NCBI GenBank assembly: GCA_043802345.1
Contig: JAZDLC010000257.1
Location: 1-10,096 of the forward strand
Source: JAZDLC01 sp043802345
GTDB taxonomy: Bacteria > Planctomycetota > B15-G4 > JADJEK01
Reading direction: 5' to 3'
DNA: 10,096 bases
Below the pieces are notes generated by a model. That model had not been told where the DNA came from, searched no databases, and worked only from the letters and a program-made list of their open reading frames with translations. Numbering within the stretch: position 1 is the stretch's first letter; each line of letters opens with the position of its first letter. Below, one piece after another: positions 6,699 to 10,096 of the stretch. The position numbers and the translations under genes were made by a program.

Positions 6699-8084
6699 TT
6701 ACTTCCAGTGCGTTTTGATGAACTCCTCGGTCTCCGGAAGGCCTCCCTGCAGGACGAGGTAACCGTTGTGCGGCTCGCGCAGAGTGATCTCGTGATCGAT
6801 CGACTCCCGCATCATCCGCATCACCTCCTCGTGCTCGTGCGTGTGACCGAGGACCCAGCAGAGCTTCATCAGCGCCGTCTCCGGCAGCATGTTGTCGAGT
6901 GGAACGACCCCGGCGTCAAGCAGGTAGCGGCCGGTGTCGTAGACGTACATCTGAGCGTACCCCCACAGCGTCTGCACCGTCATCACGACGTGGACGCCCT
7001 TCTCGACGGCCCTTCGCAGCGCCGGGTAGAGCGGTTCGTTGACATGACCCAACCCGGTGCCGGCGATGACGATTCCGCGGTACCCCTTGTCCACGATCGC
7101 CTCTACGAGGTCCGGGCTCATCCCCGGGTAGTAGTAGAGGATCGTCACTCGATCGTCGTAAACGGGGTCGATCCGGACCTGCCGCTCGAGGTCGCGACGC
7201 CGGTAGTCGTCGGTGAGGTAGGTGAACGTGGTGCGGTCCACCATTGCCATTGGCGTGGCGCCAATGGTGCGGAAGGTGCTGCGGTAGGAGCTGTGCATCT
7301 TCCTGCAGCGCGTTGCGCGGTGCAGCAGCCCGTAGCGGTCCGACGTGGGCCCGAACATGCAGATCTGCACCCCGGCGATGTCGCCGTAGGCCGCCGCCCG
7401 CACCGCGTGGACCAGGTTCAGGGCCGCGTCGCTGCTCGGCCGGTCGGAGCTGCGCTGGCTGCCGACCAGCACGATCGGGATCGGGCTGTCCTGCACCATG
7501 AAGCTCAGGATCGCCGCGGTGTGGCCCATGGTATCGGTGCCGTGTCCGATCACGATCCCGTCGGCTCCCTCCGCGATCACCCGCCCGATGCTCTGCGCCA
7601 GGACCTTGTACTGCTCCTGCGCCATGTTCTCGGAGAAGACCCCGAAGAGCTTGTTGGTGGTCAGGTTGCAGATGTCGGCGAGCTCGGGGACCGCGCCGTA
7701 CAGCTCGCCGGGAGTGAACGCAGGGATCACCGCGCCGGTCCGGTAGTCGAGCCGTGAGACGATCGTGCCTCCGGTGCCGAGCAGGGTGACGTTCGGGAAG
7801 GAGGGATCGCGGGGAAACTCCTTCTCGGGGATCTTGTAGACCGCCTTCTTGTAGCCGATCTCCTTGACCTCGGTCACGCGGTCGACGTGGATGCCGACGT
7901 TGTAGCCGTTCGGCATCTTGATCACGATGTGCAGGTCGTCGAAGGTCTCGCTGCGCGGGAGGATCACCCCCTCGAAGCGCGTGCCCCTGTCGTTAATCAC
8001 GATCACGTCGCTCCAGACGCGCACACCCCACTTCTCCATCCGGCTCTGGGCGAGGCCCCGATAGCTCTTGTCCACATCACCCAT
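6699..8084 (-). CDS. gatD: Glutamyl-tRNA(Gln) amidotransferase subunit D, asparaginase-type ammonia source
   Basis: From ATG 8084 the product is 461 residues, a little longer than the roughly 420-440 usual in archaea. An N-terminal small beta domain (about 1-95) precedes a type I asparaginase-like domain. The catalytic set is visible: LLGTGGTI with T107, GHGTDTM with T183 and D184, and K262 in the RKMH motif typical of GatD. VGSQRSSDRPSSDAALN (208-223) is the conserved loop of this family. RKMH plus the N-terminal domain separate it from free L-asparaginases. GatD releases ammonia from glutamine or asparagine, which passes to GatE to amidate Glu-tRNA(Gln) in the cytoplasm. The gene overlaps the end of gatE by 8 bp, so the two should be translated as a coupled pair. 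A GTG at 8093 would add three residues. The family is best known from archaea, while the other genes here look bacterial. Confidence 0.93.
   Translation of the reverse strand: MGDVDKSYRGLAQSRMEKWGVRVWSDVIVINDRGTRFEGVILPRSETFDDLHIVIKMPNGYNVGIHVDRVTEVKEIGYKKAVYKIPEKEFPRDPSFPNVTLLGTGGTIVSRLDYRTGAVIPAFTPGELYGAVPELADICNLTTNKLFGVFSENMAQEQYKVLAQSIGRVIAEGADGIVIGHGTDTMGHTAAILSFMVQDSPIPIVLVGSQRSSDRPSSDAALNLVHAVRAAAYGDIAGVQICMFGPTSDRYGLLHRATRCRKMHSSYRSTFRTIGATPMAMVDRTTFTYLTDDYRRRDLERQVRIDPVYDDRVTILYYYPGMSPDLVEAIVDKGYRGIVIAGTGLGHVNEPLYPALRRAVEKGVHVVMTVQTLWGYAQMYVYDTGRYLLDAGVVPLDNMLPETALMKLCWVLGHTHEHEEVMRMMRESIDHEITLREPHNGYLVLQGGLPETEEFIKTHWK
7247..7267. repeat. Perfect 9-bp inverted repeat with 3-nt loop inside gatD
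   Basis: CCATTGGCG (7247-7255) and CGCCAATGG (7259-7267) are exact reverse complements separated by TGG. The element falls within codons for about residues 272-279 of GatD (GATPMAM region), just after the catalytic RKMH motif. In the gatD mRNA it could form a stable stem. It may be a coincidence of codon use in GC-rich DNA. Confidence 0.45.
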
Positions 8085-10050
8085 GATTGGCACTTCCCGT
8101 CAGTTCCTGCTCGAGAGTGGAGAGTACATCCGCCGCGGGAATCCGGCCGCGCAGCTCGCGCATGAGGAGCCCCATGTGGAGGCGGAAGAGGCGCGGCGGA
8201 TCGCCCCCGACGAGATTCGGATTCAGACTGGCGACGTTCTCCTTTACGCGCTCCCGCCAGTCAGGGGCGCCGTCGTTCAGCCCCAGGCCGGCGGCCGCGC
8301 TCTCGGGGCCCGAAGAAGGATCCGCTGCAAACGCCTTGATGATCGGCCGCCACGCCTCCTCGAGGACTGGGCGTTTCGCGAAGAGCCCGAACAGCGCGCA
8401 CCAGTCTTCCGCCGCGAGTGCGGCCACCGCGATTCCGTCGCGGCGCAGGCTCTTCAGCCTCTGGCCGAAGAAGATGCATGCCGCGCGCAGGTCGGTGCCG
8501 CACTCGCGCACCACGCGATCGACGAGGGCGGCACCGTTGCGTCGGATCAGGTAGTGGATCGTCTCCACCGGAACCCCGGCCACAGCGTACCGTTCCTCAC
8601 GCTCCCACGGGGTCGGAGGTAGCCCGGTGCGCAGCCGCTCCACGCGGGCGCGGGTCATCTCGATCGGGGGGCTGTCGGTGTCGGGGTACATCCGGTCCGG
8701 ACCGGGCAGGATCCGCTCGAAGTCAGTGCTGCCGTCGGCGAACGGCTGGCGCGTCTCGTTGGGCACCCCGTCGAGCGCTTCCTCGTAGCGGAGCCGGATC
8801 TCCTGGGCTGCAGTGAGCGTGTCCTGTTCCGGTCCCCAGACCACGATGATCCCGTCCTCGGGGCTGCCCTGCAGCTTGCGCCGCAGCTCCCGCAGCTCGC
8901 GCTGCGCGTCAACCGAAGCCGACCACGCCTCGCTCGAGAGCAGAATCGGCTGCTGATCGAGGCCGGCCACCACGCGAACCCGACCGGCCAGCTCGTGGGC
9001 AAACACGTGCTCCGGCTGGGTCGGCCAGGTCAACGTCCAGGCGAGATCGCGGAGGTGGACCGCGCGCACGCAGAACGGTCCAGCGCCCAGCTCGAATCCA
9101 CTCTGGAGTTCCTCCTCCTGGATGTACCGTTCCCAGTTGCTCGCGCGCAGGAAAGGCTGCAACGAGTTCTCGAAGAGGCGCGTCACATCGGTGTCCGTGA
9201 TCGAAAGCTGATCCGGCCGCTGGATTCCCCGTGAGTGCAGCTCGTCTCGCAGGCGCAGGAGGCCCACCTGCCGCACCGCCTCACCGTGCACCAGCGCGGG
9301 GGCCCAGCCCGCCTTCGGCACTCCCTTGATCTCGACCCGGCGGCCGCCGCGCACCGAGACGTTGACGTCCTGGCGGCTGGCGCCCAGGCCGACGCGCACG
9401 TGGCCGGTGCTGCGGCAGACGCGCCCGACGAGCAGGATCGCCTCTTCCACCTCTTCCGGCGTGCGCAGGTCGGGGCCCGTGACCGTTTCGATCAGCGGCA
9501 TCCCCAGACGATCGGCGCGCCACACGATCAAATGCCCGCGGTCGGAGACCTCCCTGCAGCTATCCTCCTCGACGCTGACCTGGGTGATCGACAACGTCCG
9601 CCCCCGGAACGGCAGCTTGCCGTTGACGCCAACGATTGCCGTCCGTTGAAAGCCGGTCGGGATTGAACCGTCGAGGTACTGCTTGCGGGCAATGTGCACC
9701 TCGTCGACGATGTCGCAACCCAGCATCAGGCACTGCTCCACGGCGATGTCCAACGCCTGCTGATTGGCGAGGAAGGGCGGTGTGTCGTCCATCTCGTAGG
9801 TGCACACGTTGCTCTTGTGCAGCAGGTAGACGATGTTCTTCCTGGTCTTGAACTCCATCAGGGCCGTGCCGTCGTACTCGCCAAGCTCTGACAGAGTCGG
9901 CCGCATGTGACGAAGCACTTCGCCGTCGTGCTTGTCGGTGTAACGCCGGGCCGGACAATGACAGAACATCTTGCGTTCGGTCAGGAGCTGCTGGTGCACC
10001 TCCAACCCGGCGATAAGACCCACTTCCTGGTAGTCGATCGACTGTTCCAC
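8077..10050 (-). CDS. gatE: Glutamyl-tRNA(Gln) amidotransferase subunit E
   Basis: GTG 10050 gives 657 residues, near or slightly above the usual archaeal length. The GatB-like kinase/amidase cradle is clear: GLEVHQQL (15-22), the CxC of KMFCHCPA (C30, C32; likely zinc ligands), LDGSIPTGFQRTAIVGVNG (126-144), DRLGMPLIETVTGPD, then GLGASRQDVNVS and EIKGV (about 222-244). Residues about 285-415 match the AspRS-like insertion that distinguishes GatE from GatB. Next comes the GatE hallmark with ETRQPFADGSTDFERILPG and MYPDTDSPP (about 432-462), followed by a helical and YqeY-like tail. GatE binds Glu-tRNA(Gln), phosphorylates the glutamyl group with ATP and amidates it with ammonia from GatD. The start at 10050 is chosen because G-rich sequence (GGGGGGCG) precedes it by about 6 nt and only about 7 residues then precede the conserved YQEVGL, as in archaeal GatE. 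The frame stays open to GTG 10095 at the edge, so an earlier start is possible. Confidence 0.9.
   Translation of the reverse strand: MEQSIDYQEVGLIAGLEVHQQLLTERKMFCHCPARRYTDKHDGEVLRHMRPTLSELGEYDGTALMEFKTRKNIVYLLHKSNVCTYEMDDTPPFLANQQALDIAVEQCLMLGCDIVDEVHIARKQYLDGSIPTGFQRTAIVGVNGKLPFRGRTLSITQVSVEEDSCREVSDRGHLIVWRADRLGMPLIETVTGPDLRTPEEVEEAILLVGRVCRSTGHVRVGLGASRQDVNVSVRGGRRVEIKGVPKAGWAPALVHGEAVRQVGLLRLRDELHSRGIQRPDQLSITDTDVTRLFENSLQPFLRASNWERYIQEEELQSGFELGAGPFCVRAVHLRDLAWTLTWPTQPEHVFAHELAGRVRVVAGLDQQPILLSSEAWSASVDAQRELRELRRKLQGSPEDGIIVVWGPEQDTLTAAQEIRLRYEEALDGVPNETRQPFADGSTDFERILPGPDRMYPDTDSPPIEMTRARVERLRTGLPPTPWEREERYAVAGVPVETIHYLIRRNGAALVDRVVRECGTDLRAACIFFGQRLKSLRRDGIAVAALAAEDWCALFGLFAKRPVLEEAWRPIIKAFAADPSSGPESAAAGLGLNDGAPDWRERVKENVASLNPNLVGGDPPRLFRLHMGLLMRELRGRIPAADVLSTLEQELTGSANHG
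8091..8098 (-). promoter_or_regulatory. Ribosome binding site of gatD inside the end of gatE
   Basis: On the minus strand GGGAAGTG ends 6 nt before ATG 8084. It resembles the GGAGGTG anti-16S complement and lies within the last codons of gatE. It favours ATG 8084 over the GTG at 8093, which overlaps the site itself. Confidence 0.45.
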
Positions 10051-10096
10051 CTGAACGCCCCCCGGATCGCGAGCAAAACCGGAGAAGCATATCACG

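Noticed and set aside
6708..7757. Plus-strand open frame of 349 codons opposite gatD
   Set aside because: gatD has all its catalytic motifs on the other strand; this frame is its shadow.

Overview
This is a GC-rich window whose genes use mostly G or C at third codon positions. Its secreted and lipoprotein-type genes, a VIT/VWA gene pair and a bacterial-type Mpo1-like (DUF962) gene point to a bacterium, perhaps from a phylum such as Acidobacteriota, Planctomycetota, Myxococcota or a related lineage known mainly from metagenomes. I cannot fix the phylum. The clearest anomaly is a complete gatE-gatD pair, the tRNA-dependent Glu-tRNA(Gln) amidotransferase otherwise described as the archaeal enzyme.

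Layout. Positions 1-3220 (minus strand) hold a two-gene operon: an exported VIT-VWA protein (935-3220), followed 23 bp downstream by a second exported VWA protein (1-911) that runs off the left edge. Positions 3221-3425 are a divergent intergenic region with an AT-rich patch and a 9-bp inverted repeat. Positions 3426-6681 (plus strand) carry a small secreted or anchored protein of unknown function, a 778-residue lipoprotein that looks like an uncharacterised carbohydrate-active protein (RIFT-barrel-like N-terminus, helical C-terminal half), and a 100-residue Mpo1-like membrane protein. A 17-bp convergent gap follows. Positions 6699-10050 or beyond (minus strand) are gatE then gatD, overlapping by 8 bp, with gatE close to or crossing the right edge.

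How the genes may work together. The two VWA proteins are probably cell-envelope or secreted metal-dependent adhesion or scaffolding proteins made from one transcript. The lipoprotein and the Mpo1-like gene are close enough to be cotranscribed, but no shared pathway is evident. GatD and GatE together would convert Glu-tRNA(Gln) to Gln-tRNA(Gln), with GatD supplying ammonia from glutamine or asparagine and GatE activating the tRNA-bound glutamate. I saw no tRNA, rRNA, CRISPR array, insertion sequence or phage gene.
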